A stretch of 64,000 nucleotides of DNA, taken from Gammaproteobacteria bacterium. Lineage in GTDB: Bacteria > Pseudomonadota > Gammaproteobacteria > Steroidobacterales > GCA-2729495. How positions within the stretch are numbered: position 1 is the stretch's first letter; each line of letters starts with the position of its first letter. The translations under genes were made by a program, and so were the position numbers. Below the pieces are notes generated by a model that worked only from the letters and a program-made list of their open reading frames with translations, was not told the DNA's origin and made no database searches. This document shows positions 40,324 through 53,744 of this stretch, piece by piece. Location of the stretch: the NCBI GenBank assembly GCA_003695765.1, contig RFHQ01000003.1, positions 1-64,000 on the forward strand, written 5' to 3'.

Positions 40324-41664
40324 TCAGCCCTGGCCGGCGATCTGCAGCGCGATTTCCATCGCCTGCTCGTAGTTCAGCCGGGGGTCCACGGTGCTTCGGT
40401 AGTCACGGTCCAGGTCGGCGTCCGTCAGGCCGCGCGGCCCGCCGGTGCACTCGGTCACGTGCTCGCCGGTCAGCTCCAGGTGCACCCCGGCGAGCCGCGA
40501 GCCCTGCTCGCGGTGAATGCGGAAAGCAGCCGCCAGTTCGGCGCTGATGTCCTCGAAGCGACGGGTCTTCAGGCCGTTGCCGGCGGGACGCGTGTTGCCG
40601 TGCATCGGGTCGCAGACCCACAGGACGTCGATGCCGCTGGCGCGTACGCAGTCGAGCAGACGCGGCAGCGCCTCGCCGATGCGCGCAGCGCCGAAGCGGT
40701 GGATCAGCGTCAGCCGACCCGGCTCGTTGTCCGGGTTCAACCGGCGCAGCAGCGCCTTGAGTTGCGCTTCGTCCAGGGCCTCGCCGACCTTGACGCCGAT
40801 CGGGTTGGCGACACCGCGAAAGAACTCGACATGGGCGCCGTCCGGATCGGCGGTGCGCAGCCCGATCCACGGGAAATGTGTCGTCAGGTCGTACCAGGCC
40901 CGGCGATGTTCGAGATAGCGCGTCTGCGCCTGTTCATACAGCAGGTGCAGACCTTCGTGCGCAGCGAAGAAGTCCACCCGCCGCGCCTCATGTATCGGGC
41001 GGCCGCTGATCGACTCGAAGAAAGCGAGGCCGTCGCGCACCTTCTCGACGATCCGCCGGTACTGATCGGCCGACGCCGTATGGCCGACGAAGTCGAGATC
41101 CCAGTTCTCCGGGTGATGCAGGTCCGCGAAACCGCCGTCGATGAGCCCGCGCACGAAATTCAGTGTCAGCGCCGCGCGTTCGTAGCCACGCAGCAGCAGG
41201 CGCGGATCGGGCTCGCGATCGGCGGCCGTGAACGGCGCGCGGTTGACCAGGTCGCCGCGATAGCTCGGCAGCGATTCGCCGCCCTGCTCCTCCCGGTCCG
41301 CCGAGCGGGGCTTCGCGTACTGGCCGGCCAGGCGGCCGATGCGCGTGACCGGTTGTTTCAGGCCCGCGGTGATGACCACGCTCATCTGCAGCAGGATCTT
41401 GAGCTGCGCGACGATGCGCGGCGAGTTGCAGTCACTGAAGCTCTCGGCGCAATCCCCACCCTGCAGGATGAAGCCCTGGCCCAGCTGGGCGGCCGCGAGG
41501 CGCTGCTTCAGGTCCTCGATCTCCCAGCTGGTGACGATCGGCGGCAGCGCCGCCAGCTCGGCCAGGGTCTCGGCGAGCAGGGTCTGGTCTGCATAGGCCG
41601 GCTGCTGCAGTGCCGGCCGCTGCTGCCAGCTTTCGGGACGCCAGTTGTCGGCCGGGTTGGTCAT
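40324..41664 (-). CDS. Class II 3-deoxy-7-phosphoheptulonate synthase
   Basis: FILQGGDCAESFSDCNS, RIGRLAGQYAKPRS, WVCDPMHGNT, GGVHLELTGEHVTECTGG-like region. Confidence 0.95.
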   Translation of the reverse strand: MTNPADNWRPESWQQRPALQQPAYADQTLLAETLAELAALPPIVTSWEIEDLKQRLAAAQLGQGFILQGGDCAESFSDCNSPRIVAQLKILLQMSVVITAGLKQPVTRIGRLAGQYAKPRSADREEQGGESLPSYRGDLVNRAPFTAADREPDPRLLLRGYERAALTLNFVRGLIDGGFADLHHPENWDLDFVGHTASADQYRRIVEKVRDGLAFFESISGRPIHEARRVDFFAAHEGLHLLYEQAQTRYLEHRRAWYDLTTHFPWIGLRTADPDGAHVEFFRGVANPIGVKVGEALDEAQLKALLRRLNPDNEPGRLTLIHRFGAARIGEALPRLLDCVRASGIDVLWVCDPMHGNTRPAGNGLKTRRFEDISAELAAAFRIHREQGSRLAGVHLELTGEHVTECTGGPRGLTDADLDRDYRSTVDPRLNYEQAMEIALQIAGQG

Positions 41665-42575
41665 TGACGGCAGGCGTAGCTCTGGCAGACCAGCCGGACG
41701 AAGCGTTCGGGCGTCAGGAAGGCCTTGCCCCAGGTCTCGTCGTACTCCGCGCTGGGCTGCGCGGCGACGATGTCCTCGACACTGCGGCCCTCGGCCGCCA
41801 TCGCGGCGACCCGGCCGGCCACGGTAGCGAGCATGTCGCGGAAGGCCTGCAGGCCCGCGCGGTCGGACAGCGGGCCATGGCCCGGGATCACGCGGGTGTC
41901 GGCGTCCAGCGTCGGCAGCACCCGGTCGATGGCCGCGAGCATGCCGGGCACCGAGCCGCCGCTGGCATGGTCGATGAACGGGTACAGGCCGTTGAAGAAC
42001 AGGTCACCCATGTGCACGACATTGGCCTCGACGAAGCGGATGATCGCATCGCCGTCGGTATGTGCGGCCGGCAGGTGCTCGACGGCCAGGGTCTGCCCGT
42101 TCAGGTGCAGGGTCACGGCATCGGCGAAGGTCACGACCGGCAAGGCCACCGCCGGTGAGGCCGGCACCTCACGCTGGAAGAAGCTGGAGAAGAACGGCGC
42201 GCTCATCCGTTTGCGGACGTTCTCGTGTGCGACGATGATCGCACCGCTGCCGCCGAAAGCCTCGTTGCCACCGGTGTGGTCGCCGTGCCAGTGGGTATTG
42301 ATCAGCAGCCTCAGCGGCTGCGCGGTGACGCTGGCGACCGCGGCACGAATCTTGTCGCTCAGCGGCGCGTACTGGTCATCGATCATGATCGCCCCGTCCG
42401 GCCCGGTGAGCAGGCCGATGTTGCCGCCGGAGCCGCTGAGCATGTAGATGCCGCTGCGCACCGGAATGACCTCGATCTCGACCTTGCTGAAGTCCTGCTG
42501 CTGCGCCCCGGCGAGGCCGGCGGCGAGCAGCAGCAACCCGCCACTCGCGCGGCGCAGGCTGGCTGCTATCGGCAT
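41661..42575 (-). CDS. Exported MBL-fold metallo-hydrolase
   Basis: Signal peptide; LLINTHWHGDHTGGNEAFGG; HTDGDAIIRF; VIPGHGPLSDRAG. Confidence 0.9.
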   Translation of the reverse strand: MPIAASLRRASGGLLLLAAGLAGAQQQDFSKVEIEVIPVRSGIYMLSGSGGNIGLLTGPDGAIMIDDQYAPLSDKIRAAVASVTAQPLRLLINTHWHGDHTGGNEAFGGSGAIIVAHENVRKRMSAPFFSSFFQREVPASPAVALPVVTFADAVTLHLNGQTLAVEHLPAAHTDGDAIIRFVEANVVHMGDLFFNGLYPFIDHASGGSVPGMLAAIDRVLPTLDADTRVIPGHGPLSDRAGLQAFRDMLATVAGRVAAMAAEGRSVEDIVAAQPSAEYDETWGKAFLTPERFVRLVCQSYACRQ

Positions 42576-42613
42576 CTGGAACTCTCCCGCTCTGATCGCT
42601 AAGGGCAGGAATT

Positions 42614-44119
42614 ATGGCAGTTTTCCGGCCCGCCGAGGATGCGCCGCCGGGCTGGTATGATCGGCGGATGCAGTGGCGCCGCCTCACACGTCCTACCGGA
42701 CGCCTGGCTGCCGGCTCGCTGGTCCTGCTGGCGCTGGCCTGGCTGATCGCGGCCGCCGAGGCCGGCGGCACGCTGCTGCGGCTGGAACTGCGGGGCGCGA
42801 TCGGGCCGGCCACCAGCGACTATGTCCTGAGCGGCCTGGCCGAAGCCGAGGCGCGCGGCGCCGAGCTGCTGCTGATCGAAATGGACACGCCGGGCGGGCT
42901 CGACTCGGCGATGCGCGAAATCATCAAGGCCATCCTCGCCTCTCCGGTGCCGGTGGTGACCTGGGTGGCGCCCGGCGGATCGCGGGCCGCCAGCGCCGGC
43001 ACCTATATCCTCTACGCCAGTCACGTCGCGGCGATGGCGCCCGGCACGAACCTCGGCGCCGCGACGCCGGTACAGATCGGCGGAGCACCCGGGCTGCCGG
43101 GCGAACCGGCGCCGGATCGAAAACCGGCCGGCGACGGCCCGGGCGAGGCAACGGAACCGGCGCAGGACGGGGCAGCGGCCGCCGCGCAGCCGGGTACCGC
43201 CATGGAGCGCAAGGCCATCAACGACGCCGTGGCCTACATCCGCAGCCTGGCGGAACTGCGCGGCCGCAATGCCGACTGGGCCGAACGCGCCGTGCGCGAG
43301 GCCGCGAGCCTCAGCGCCAGGGAAGCCCTGGCCGAGAACGTGATCGACCTGCTGGCCGGCAGCCTGCCGGAACTGCTGACCCAGCTCGACGGCCGGACCG
43401 TGACGGTGGCCGGCGAGCCGCGGCAACTCGAAACCAGCGATCTGCAAGTCGTAGAATTCGAGGCCGACTGGCGCACGCGCCTGCTGGCGACGATCACCGA
43501 TCCGAATATCGCCTATTTCCTGCTGCTGGTCGGCGTCTACGGCCTGATCTTCGAGGGCTACAACCCCGGCGCGATCGTGCCCGGCGTCGTCGGCGCGATC
43601 TGTCTGCTGCTGGCGCTGTTCGCTTTTCAGGTCCTGCCGGTGAACTATGCGGGCCTCGCGCTGATGTTGCTCGGGATCATCCTGATGATCGCCGAGGCCT
43701 TTGCGCCGAGCTTCGGTGCACTGGGCCTCGGCGGCATCGTGGCCTTCGTCTTCGGCTCGGTGATCCTGTTCGACGCCGACGTGCCGGGCTTCGAGGTCGC
43801 CCGTTCGCTGATCACCGGCGTCGCCGCGGTCGCGGCCCTGCTGCTGATGGGCCTGATGCTGATGCTGGCCAGGATCCGGCGGCGGCCGGTCGTCACCGGG
43901 CCGGAGGAAATGCTCGGTGGCATCGCACGGGCGCTGGAAGACTTCGAGGGCCGCGGTGATGTCTTCATACACGGCGAACGCTGGCAGGCCGAATGCCCGG
44001 TGCCGGTGCGCAAGGGGCAGAAACTGCGCGTTACACGGGTCGACGGCCTGACCTTGCAGGTGGAGCCACTCGCGGAGACGGAATCGGAAACAGAGCTGGG
44101 AGAAGAGCAATGTCGATAG
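42614..44119 (+). CDS. NfeD-family ClpP-class membrane serine protease (start may be 42668)
   Basis: [53 protein letters not shown]-terminal TMs and NfeD/OB domain; followed by slipin. Confidence 0.9.
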   Translation: MAVFRPAEDAPPGWYDRRMQWRRLTRPTGRLAAGSLVLLALAWLIAAAEAGGTLLRLELRGAIGPATSDYVLSGLAEAEARGAELLLIEMDTPGGLDSAMREIIKAILASPVPVVTWVAPGGSRAASAGTYILYASHVAAMAPGTNLGAATPVQIGGAPGLPGEPAPDRKPAGDGPGEATEPAQDGAAAAAQPGTAMERKAINDAVAYIRSLAELRGRNADWAERAVREAASLSAREALAENVIDLLAGSLPELLTQLDGRTVTVAGEPRQLETSDLQVVEFEADWRTRLLATITDPNIAYFLLLVGVYGLIFEGYNPGAIVPGVVGAICLLLALFAFQVLPVNYAGLALMLLGIILMIAEAFAPSFGALGLGGIVAFVFGSVILFDADVPGFEVARSLITGVAAVAALLLMGLMLMLARIRRRPVVTGPEEMLGGIARALEDFEGRGDVFIHGERWQAECPVPVRKGQKLRVTRVDGLTLQVEPLAETESETELGEEQCR

Positions 44120-44874
44120 GACTGGTGCCACTGCTGTTCCTGCTGATCCTGCTGGCCAGTGCCATCAAGGTGCTGAACGAGTACGAACGCGGTGTGATCT
44201 TCTTTCTCGGCCGCTTCCAGCGGGTCAAGGGGCCCGGCCTGATCATCGTGATCCCGATCATCCAGCGCATGGTCAAGGTGGATCTGCGCGTGATCGTGAT
44301 GGACGTGCCGACGCAGGACGTGATCTCGAAGGACAATGTCTCGGTCAAGGTCAATGCCGTGGTCTACTTCCGGATCATCGACCCGGAGAAAGCCATCATT
44401 CAGGTCGCCAACGTCTTCGAGGCCACCAGTCAACTGGCCCAGACCACGCTGCGGTCGGTGCTGGGCCAGCATGAGCTGGACGAAATGCTGTCGGAACGCG
44501 ACAAGCTCAACGACGACATACAGGGCATTCTCGATCAGCACACGGATGCCTGGGGCATCAAGGTGTCGAACATCGAGATCAAGCACGTGGACCTCGACGA
44601 AAGCATGATTCGGGCGATAGCAGCCCAGGCCGAGGCCGAGCGGGCCCGGCGCGCCAAGGTCATTCACGCGGAGGGCGAGCGCCAGGCCGCGGACATGCTG
44701 GCCAATGCGGCCGCGCGGCTGGCCTCGGAGAGTCAGGCCTTGCAGCTGCGTTACCTGCAGACTCTGACCGAGATCGCCAAGGACCGGACGAACACCATCG
44801 TCTTTCCGTTGCCGATCGAGATGGTGGAACCTTTCCTGCGCCACGCCGGCGGCAAGCCGTCCGGCAGCGGTTAG
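44110..44874 (+). CDS. SPFH/stomatin-like slipin
   Basis: [41 protein letters not shown]..; [19 protein letters not shown]. Confidence 0.94.
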   Translation: MSIGLVPLLFLLILLASAIKVLNEYERGVIFFLGRFQRVKGPGLIIVIPIIQRMVKVDLRVIVMDVPTQDVISKDNVSVKVNAVVYFRIIDPEKAIIQVANVFEATSQLAQTTLRSVLGQHELDEMLSERDKLNDDIQGILDQHTDAWGIKVSNIEIKHVDLDESMIRAIAAQAEAERARRAKVIHAEGERQAADMLANAAARLASESQALQLRYLQTLTEIAKDRTNTIVFPLPIEMVEPFLRHAGGKPSGSG

Positions 44875-44875
44875 C

Positions 44876-45646
44876 TCAGCCCTTCGCGAGCTCCCACAGC
44901 GCGTCCAGCTCCTGCAGGCTGAAGTCGGCGAACGGACGGCCGCTGGCGCGCACGCTCTGCTCGACGGCCGCGAAGCGGCGGCTGAACTTGCGGTTCGCCT
45001 GGCGCAGGGCCTCCTCCGGTTCCACGCCGAGCTTGCGCGCCAGATTGGCCGCCGCGAACAGCAGATCGCCGACCTCTTCGGCCAGGCGCGCCCGGTCTTC
45101 GCCGGCCGCCGCCGCATCGACCTCGGCCAGTTCTTCCAGCAGTTTCTGTCGCGGGCCACCGGCATCCGGCCAGTCGAAACCGACGCGGGCCGCGCGCTGG
45201 CCGAGCTTGCAGGCCCGCCGCAGCGCCGGCAGGGCCTGACTCACGCCGTCGAGCGTGCCGGTTGCGCCGGCGGCGGCCCGTTCCTCCGCTTTCTGCGCTT
45301 CCCAGGCCAGCGACTGTTCTCCGGCCGTGGCCACCTGCTCGGCGCCGAAGACGTGCGGGTGCCGGCGACGCAGCTTGGCATTGATGCCGGCGACGACGTC
45401 TGCAAAGTCGAACGCACCCTGCTCGCTGGCCATCTGCGCATGGAAGACCACCTGCAGCAGCAGGTCGCCCAGTTCCTCGCGCAGGGCGCCGAGGTCGCCG
45501 CGGTCGATCGCGTCGGCCACTTCGTAGGCCTCCTCGATCGTGTACGGGGCAATGCTGCGGAAGTCCTGCGCCCGGTCCCAGGGGCAGCCGCGCAGCGGAT
45601 CGCGGAGCGCCGCCATGATTTCGAGCAGTTTATAAATATCATCCAT
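44876..45646 (-). CDS. mazG: Nucleoside triphosphate pyrophosphohydrolase MazG
   Basis: MAALRDPLRGCPWDRAQDFRSIAPYTIEEAYEVADAI; EELGDLLLQVVFHAQMA. Confidence 0.95.
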   Translation of the reverse strand: MDDIYKLLEIMAALRDPLRGCPWDRAQDFRSIAPYTIEEAYEVADAIDRGDLGALREELGDLLLQVVFHAQMASEQGAFDFADVVAGINAKLRRRHPHVFGAEQVATAGEQSLAWEAQKAEERAAAGATGTLDGVSQALPALRRACKLGQRAARVGFDWPDAGGPRQKLLEELAEVDAAAAGEDRARLAEEVGDLLFAAANLARKLGVEPEEALRQANRKFSRRFAAVEQSVRASGRPFADFSLQELDALWELAKG

Positions 45647-45648
45647 AT

Positions 45649-46134
45649 TTAACTGTTATTACTCGTTTTAATCATCTCAGTGAATGTCTCGATGATCATC
45701 GCGGTCGCGCCCCAGATCCGGTGCCCGTGATACTGGTACTCCGGCATCTGGAGGCGGTGCGGGCCGATCTCGCGCGCCCGCTGGCGGCGATTCGCCGGAT
45801 TCAGCAGGAATGCCAGCGGGACCGCGAACAGCTCCGCGACCTCGAAATCGTCGAGTCGCGGCCGGAAGTCCGCAGGCACGAAACCGACCACGGGCAGGAT
45901 CGCGAAGCCGGTGATCACGGCCTGCGCCGGCAGGAAACCGGCGACATCCACGCTCGCGGCGGCCAGGCCGATCTCCTCTTCGGCTTCGCGCAAGGCCGTG
46001 GCCAGCGGACTCGGATCGCCGGCCTCGACCCGGCCGCCCGGAAAGCTGATCTGCCCCGGGTGGTCGTGCAGATGCTCGGTCCGGCGGGTCAGCAGCAGGG
46101 CGGGTTCATCATCGCCCTGCACCGGCAGCAGCAC
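45649..46134 (-). CDS. NUDIX hydrolase, CoA pyrophosphatase (CudA/NudL)-like; true start probably upstream
   Basis: LHDHPGQISFPGGRVEAGDPSPLATALREAEEEIGL NUDIX box; frame continues upstream to about 46275 with homologous-looking sequence. Confidence 0.88.
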   Translation of the reverse strand: MLLPVQGDDEPALLLTRRTEHLHDHPGQISFPGGRVEAGDPSPLATALREAEEEIGLAAASVDVAGFLPAQAVITGFAILPVVGFVPADFRPRLDDFEVAELFAVPLAFLLNPANRRQRAREIGPHRLQMPEYQYHGHRIWGATAMIIETFTEMIKTSNNS

Positions 46135-46274
46135 CGCGGCCGGCTTCAGCGGCCGCGGGAACAGTTGCGCCGCCGGTCCCCTGCGGAAGTTCGCCAGCGC
46201 CGCGGCTTCCGGGTCGGCCGGCAGGGCCGAGCCCGCGAGCCGACGCCGGATCAGTTCCCGAATCGAGTCGCCGC

Positions 46275-47663
46275 TCAGGACTTGATGCCCCCGCGGGTCA
46301 GTTCCCGCGGATCCAGCAAGCGGTCCAGCTCCGCCGGGTCCAGGTCGGTCAGTTCGGCGGCGACGTCCCGGATCGGCCGCTTCTGCGCATAGGCCTGCTT
46401 GGCGATGGCGGCCCCCTTCTCATAGCCGATGACCGGATTCAGCGCCGTCACGAGGATCGGGTTGCGGTCCAGCGCCTCGGCCAGCCGCTCCTCGTTCACC
46501 GTGAAGCCGGCGATCGCCTTGTCAGCGAGCTGCCGGGAGACCGCCGCCAGCAGGCCGATGCTCTGGCACAGGTCGTAGGCGATCAGCGGCAGCATCACAT
46601 TGAGCTGGAAGTTGCCCGACTGGCCGGCCACCGCGATTGCCGCGTCGTTGCCGATCACCTGGGCGGCCACCATGGTCGCGGCCTCCGGGATCACTGGATT
46701 CACCTTGCCCGGCATGATGCTGCTGCCCGGCTGCAGGGCCGGCAGCGCGATCTCGGCCAGCCCGGCGAGCGGCCCGCTGTTCATCCAGCGCAGGTCATTG
46801 GCGATTTTCATGATCGAGACCGCGACGGTCTTGAGCTGGCCGGAGAGCTCCACCGCCGTATCCTGGCTGGACAGGGCCTCGAAGTAGTCGGCGGCCGGCG
46901 CAAATTCGAGTCCGAGGTGCTCGGACAAAAGGACCGCGAGCTTGGGACCGAACTTGGGGTGGGCATTGATGCCGGTGCCGACCGCGGTGCCGCCCTGAGC
47001 CAGGCGGCACAGCCGCGGCAGCACACCGGCGATCCGCTCGCGGCCGTGCTGCACCTGACTGGCCCAGCCGCCGATCTCCTGTCCCATGCGCACCGGCATC
47101 GCGTCCATCAGGTGCGTGCGCCCGGTCTTCACGATGCCGTCGGTGGCCCGGGCTTTCTCGCGCAGCGCCTCCTCGAGGCGTTCCAGCGCCGGCAACAATG
47201 TCTCGCTGACCAGCAGCGCCGCACTCAGGTGAATCGCGGTCGGGACCACGTCGTTGCTGCTCTGACCCATGTTGACGTCGTCGTTCGGGTGCACCGGAGC
47301 GCCGAGGCGCTCACCGGCCAGGTGGGCGATCACCTCGTTCGCATTCATGTTCGAACTGGTCCCAGAGCCGGTCTGGAACACGTCCACCGGAAAGTGGGCA
47401 TCATGGCGGCCCTCGGCGACTTCCAGCGCGGCCGCCTGGATCGCGACCGCCTTGTTCGACGGCAGCAGCCCGAGCTCACTGTTGGCGCCGGCCGCAGCCC
47501 ATTTGATCAGGCCCAACGCCCGAATGAAGGCCCGCGGCATGCGCAGCCCGCTGATCGGAAAGTTCTGCACGGCGCGCTGGGTCTGTGCGCCCCAGAGGGC
47601 GTCCGCGGGCACCCGCAGCTCGCCCATGCTGTCGTGCTCGACACGATAGTCCTCGTCGCTCAT
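46275..47663 (-). CDS. fumC: Class II fumarate hydratase
   Basis: [65 protein letters not shown]. Confidence 0.96.
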   Translation of the reverse strand: MSDEDYRVEHDSMGELRVPADALWGAQTQRAVQNFPISGLRMPRAFIRALGLIKWAAAGANSELGLLPSNKAVAIQAAALEVAEGRHDAHFPVDVFQTGSGTSSNMNANEVIAHLAGERLGAPVHPNDDVNMGQSSNDVVPTAIHLSAALLVSETLLPALERLEEALREKARATDGIVKTGRTHLMDAMPVRMGQEIGGWASQVQHGRERIAGVLPRLCRLAQGGTAVGTGINAHPKFGPKLAVLLSEHLGLEFAPAADYFEALSSQDTAVELSGQLKTVAVSIMKIANDLRWMNSGPLAGLAEIALPALQPGSSIMPGKVNPVIPEAATMVAAQVIGNDAAIAVAGQSGNFQLNVMLPLIAYDLCQSIGLLAAVSRQLADKAIAGFTVNEERLAEALDRNPILVTALNPVIGYEKGAAIAKQAYAQKRPIRDVAAELTDLDPAELDRLLDPRELTRGGIKS

Positions 47664-47814
47664 CGTCTTCTCCTGCCTGATTCGCGGCCGGTTCGCCGGC
47701 CCGCCTGCAGAGGCCGCGATTCTACAGCGCCGGCGGTCCGCTTGCCGCAGCGGCGGCCCGTGCTGCGTGCTGGTGTATCATCCGCTCCCGATCCTTTCTC
47801 TGCGCACGCCCGGC

Positions 47815-49197
47815 ATGGACCTCTCACCGCTCACCGCCATTTCGCCGCTGGATGGACGTTATGCCGAGAAGCTGTCCGCCTGCCGCGAGCTGTTCAGCGA
47901 GTACGGCTTGTTGCGGCTGCGCTGCCTGGTGGAGATCCGCTGGCTGCAGTTTCTCGCGGACCGGCCCGAAATCGATGGCATCGGCCCGCTGTCACCGGTG
48001 GTCAAGCAGTTTCTGAACGGCCTGGCCGAGGACTTCGGTCCCGAGGAAGCGCGCAGGATCAAGGCGCTCGAGGCGACGACGAACCACGATGTGAAGGCGG
48101 TCGAGTACTACCTCGCCGAGCGTTTCAGCGATGACGGGGAACTGGCCCGCCTGCGTCCGTTCCTGCATTTCGCCTGCACTTCGGAGGACATCAACAACAT
48201 CGCCTACGCGCTGATGTTGCGGCGCGGCCGCGATGAGTTGCTGCTGCCGGCCTTGCGCGAACTGGAGACGCAGCTGCGCGTCATGGCGGGCCGTTACGCC
48301 GAACTGCCGATGCTGTCGCGCACGCACGGGCAGCCGGCCAGCCCGACCACGCTGGGCAAGGAACTGGCCAATTTCTGCGCGCGGCTCGAGCGGCAGCTGC
48401 GCCTGTTCGCCGAGGTGCCCGCGCTGGCCAAGATCAACGGCGCGGTCGGTAACTTCAATGCCCACCTGGCTGCCTACCCGGACGTGGACTGGCTGGCGCT
48501 CAGCGGCGACTTCCTGGCCTCGCTGGGACTGGAACCGAACCTGTATACGACGCAGATCGAGCCGCACGACTGGATCGCCGAGTACTGCGATGCGCTGAGC
48601 CGCATCGACAGCGTCCTGCTGGACGCCAGCCGGGATTGCTGGGCCTACATATCGATCGGCTACTTCCGCCAGCGGCGGGTCGCCGACGAGGTCGGTTCGT
48701 CGACAATGCCGCACAAGGTCAACCCGATCGACTTCGAGAACGCCGAGGGCAATCTCGGCCTCGCCAATGCTTTGTGCCGGCATTTCGCCGACAAGCTGCC
48801 GCTGTCCCGCTGGCAACGCGACCTCAGCGATTCGACGGTGCTGAGGAATCTCGGCGTCGCCTGCGGGCATGCCTTGCTGGCCTGCCAGTCCTTGCGGCGT
48901 GGCCTGGACAAGCTGGAGGCGGACCCGGAGCGAATGGCCGCGGATCTGGACAGCAGCTGGGAGGTGCTCGGCGAAGCGGTCCAGACGGTGATGCGCCGGC
49001 ATGGGCATGCCGACGCCTACGAGCGGCTCAAGCAGCTGACCCGGGGCGAGCGGGTCGGCCCGGAGCGCCTGCGGGAATTCGTCGCGGGCCTGGACCTGCC
49101 GGCAGCGGCGAAAGCGCGCCTGCTGGCCCTGACGCCGGCCGATTACACCGGCCTCGCCGCCCGGCTGGCCACGGAACTGGCGCGAGGCCGGCGCTGA
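47815..49197 (+). CDS. purB: Adenylosuccinate lyase
   Basis: LTAISPLDGRYAEKLSACRELFSEYGL; TSEDINNIAYALML; GSSTMPHKVNPIDFENAEGN. Confidence 0.96.
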   Translation: MDLSPLTAISPLDGRYAEKLSACRELFSEYGLLRLRCLVEIRWLQFLADRPEIDGIGPLSPVVKQFLNGLAEDFGPEEARRIKALEATTNHDVKAVEYYLAERFSDDGELARLRPFLHFACTSEDINNIAYALMLRRGRDELLLPALRELETQLRVMAGRYAELPMLSRTHGQPASPTTLGKELANFCARLERQLRLFAEVPALAKINGAVGNFNAHLAAYPDVDWLALSGDFLASLGLEPNLYTTQIEPHDWIAEYCDALSRIDSVLLDASRDCWAYISIGYFRQRRVADEVGSSTMPHKVNPIDFENAEGNLGLANALCRHFADKLPLSRWQRDLSDSTVLRNLGVACGHALLACQSLRRGLDKLEADPERMAADLDSSWEVLGEAVQTVMRRHGHADAYERLKQLTRGERVGPERLREFVAGLDLPAAAKARLLALTPADYTGLAARLATELARGRR

Positions 49198-49335
49198 GGC
49201 AGCCGGCAAAACGTGAACCAGTCCACACCCGGTCCGCAGCGCGGACCGTAGACTGTCGAGGACATGTCCTGCCCGGGATCCGCCCGGACGCCGGGCGGCA
49301 GCCGGGCCGCGGGGTCAGCGAACAGGCTTCTGAGC

Positions 49336-49833
49336 ATGCAGCCGTCACGCATACAGGGCCGCCGCTGGGTCATCTCCTCTTTCGAAGAGAACCAGCAGGC
49401 CGCCGTCGAGGTCGCCAGCCAGGCCAAGCGCTGGATCTCGATCTATACGCCGGACCTGGAACCAGGCATCTATGACAGCGACGAATTCCTGGACGTGGCC
49501 AAGCGGCTGGTGCTGGCGAAACGCTACGCGAGGATCCGGGTGCTGATCTCCGAACCCCATCGCACCGTGCGGATCGGCAACCGGCTGGTTGCCGTGGGCC
49601 GCCGCCTCAACAGCTACATCGAGTTCCGCAACGTCCATCCCGACTATCAGGAGCACCGCGAGGCTTACCTGATCGCCGACGACATCGCCGTGCTCTACCG
49701 CGTCGAGGGGCGCAAATGGGAAGGCATTGCGGACACCTACGAGCCGCCGGTGGCACGTCGCTACCTGCAGCTGTTCGAGGAGATCTGGAACGCCTCCGAG
49801 CTCGAGCAGGAGCTGCGCGAGTTGCGCGTCTGA
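49336..49833 (+). CDS. Conserved hypothetical, possibly phospholipase D-like fold
   Basis: 165-aa ORF between purB and mnmA; no convincing catalytic motif. Confidence 0.7.
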   Translation: MQPSRIQGRRWVISSFEENQQAAVEVASQAKRWISIYTPDLEPGIYDSDEFLDVAKRLVLAKRYARIRVLISEPHRTVRIGNRLVAVGRRLNSYIEFRNVHPDYQEHREAYLIADDIAVLYRVEGRKWEGIADTYEPPVARRYLQLFEEIWNASELEQELRELRV

Positions 49834-49868
49834 GTCCGCGCGCCGCCCGGGCGCGTTAAACTGACTGC

Positions 49869-50999
49869 ATGCCCAGGGGCGAAAAGATCATCGTCGGCCT
49901 GTCCGGCGGCGTCGATTCGGCGGTGGCGGCCCTGCTGCTGCTGCGCGCCGGCGCGCGCGTCGAGGCGCTGCACATGAGCAACTGGGACGACGATTCCGGC
50001 TATTGCAGCGCCGCGCAGGATCTGCGCGACGCCCGCGAGGTCTGCCGGGAACTCGGCATTCCGCTGCACCGCGTGAATTTCAGCACCGCCTACCGCGAGC
50101 GGGTCTTCGCGGAATTCCTGGCCGAATACCGTGCCGGCCGGACGCCCAATCCCGACGTCCTGTGCAACCGCGAGATCAAGTTCGACCTGTTTCTCGAACA
50201 TGCGCGTCGGCTCGGCGCCGACGCGATCGCGACCGGCCATTACGCGCGGGCCGGCGGCCGGACGGGCCTGCGCATGGCGCGGGACCCGGACAAGGACCAG
50301 ACCTATTTCCTGCACGCCGTGCCCCGCGCAGCGCTGTCGGCCTGCCGTTTCCCGATCGGCGGTCTGCGCAAGCCGGAGGTCCGGGATCTGGCGACCGCCG
50401 CAGGCCTGCCGGTGCATGAAAAGCGCGACAGCACCGGCCTTTGTTTCATCGGGGAACGGCCCTTTCGCGAGTTCCTCGGCCATTACCTCGACGAAGCGCC
50501 CGGGCCGATGGAGACCCCGGAAGGCGAACTCGTCGGCAGGCACAGCGGGCTCATGTTCTACACGATCGGCCAGCGCCGGGGACTCGGCATCGGCGGGCGC
50601 GCTGGGCGCAGCGGCGCCTGGTACGTGGCCGCCAAGGAGCCGGCCCGGAATCGCCTGATCGTCGTGCAGGACCGGCAGCACCCGTTGCTCTGGAGCCGCT
50701 GGCTGGACGCAAGCGAGCCGGCGTGGATCGCCGGGGAACCGCGCGCACTGTCCGCCGGCGAGTTGCACTGTGTCGCCAGGATCCGTCACCGCCAGCCGCC
50801 GCAGCCCTGCGTGGTCCGGCCTTCGTCCTCCGGTGGCCTCACGGTGCGGTTCGATGCGCCGCAGTGGGCGATCGCGCCGGGGCAATACGTGGTCTTCTAC
50901 GCTGGCGACGATTGCCTCGGCGGTGCGCGCATCGCCCGCCGATTGCCAGGCGCCGCCGCCGGGCCGGCGACGGAACAGGCCGCCGCCGCGCTGGGCTGA
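49869..50999 (+). CDS. mnmA: tRNA-specific 2-thiouridylase
   Basis: KIIVGLSGGVDSAVAALLLL; NPDVLCNREIKFDLFLEHA; GHYAR; HEKRDSTGLCFIGERPFREFL. Confidence 0.95.
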   Translation: MPRGEKIIVGLSGGVDSAVAALLLLRAGARVEALHMSNWDDDSGYCSAAQDLRDAREVCRELGIPLHRVNFSTAYRERVFAEFLAEYRAGRTPNPDVLCNREIKFDLFLEHARRLGADAIATGHYARAGGRTGLRMARDPDKDQTYFLHAVPRAALSACRFPIGGLRKPEVRDLATAAGLPVHEKRDSTGLCFIGERPFREFLGHYLDEAPGPMETPEGELVGRHSGLMFYTIGQRRGLGIGGRAGRSGAWYVAAKEPARNRLIVVQDRQHPLLWSRWLDASEPAWIAGEPRALSAGELHCVARIRHRQPPQPCVVRPSSSGGLTVRFDAPQWAIAPGQYVVFYAGDDCLGGARIARRLPGAAAGPATEQAAAALG

Positions 51000-51078
51000 T
51001 CGGCTATAATTCCGCGCCTTTCGCGTTTCGGACCGAGCGGCGGACCGGCCAGCAGAATATCGTCATCGGGAGTACAGC

Positions 51079-53739
<2,661 letters not shown>

Positions 53740-53744
53740 ATGCG

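Noticed and set aside
42614-44874. NfeD-slipin pair as unusual
   Set aside because: A well-known conserved gene pair (membrane ClpP-class protease with SPFH protein).
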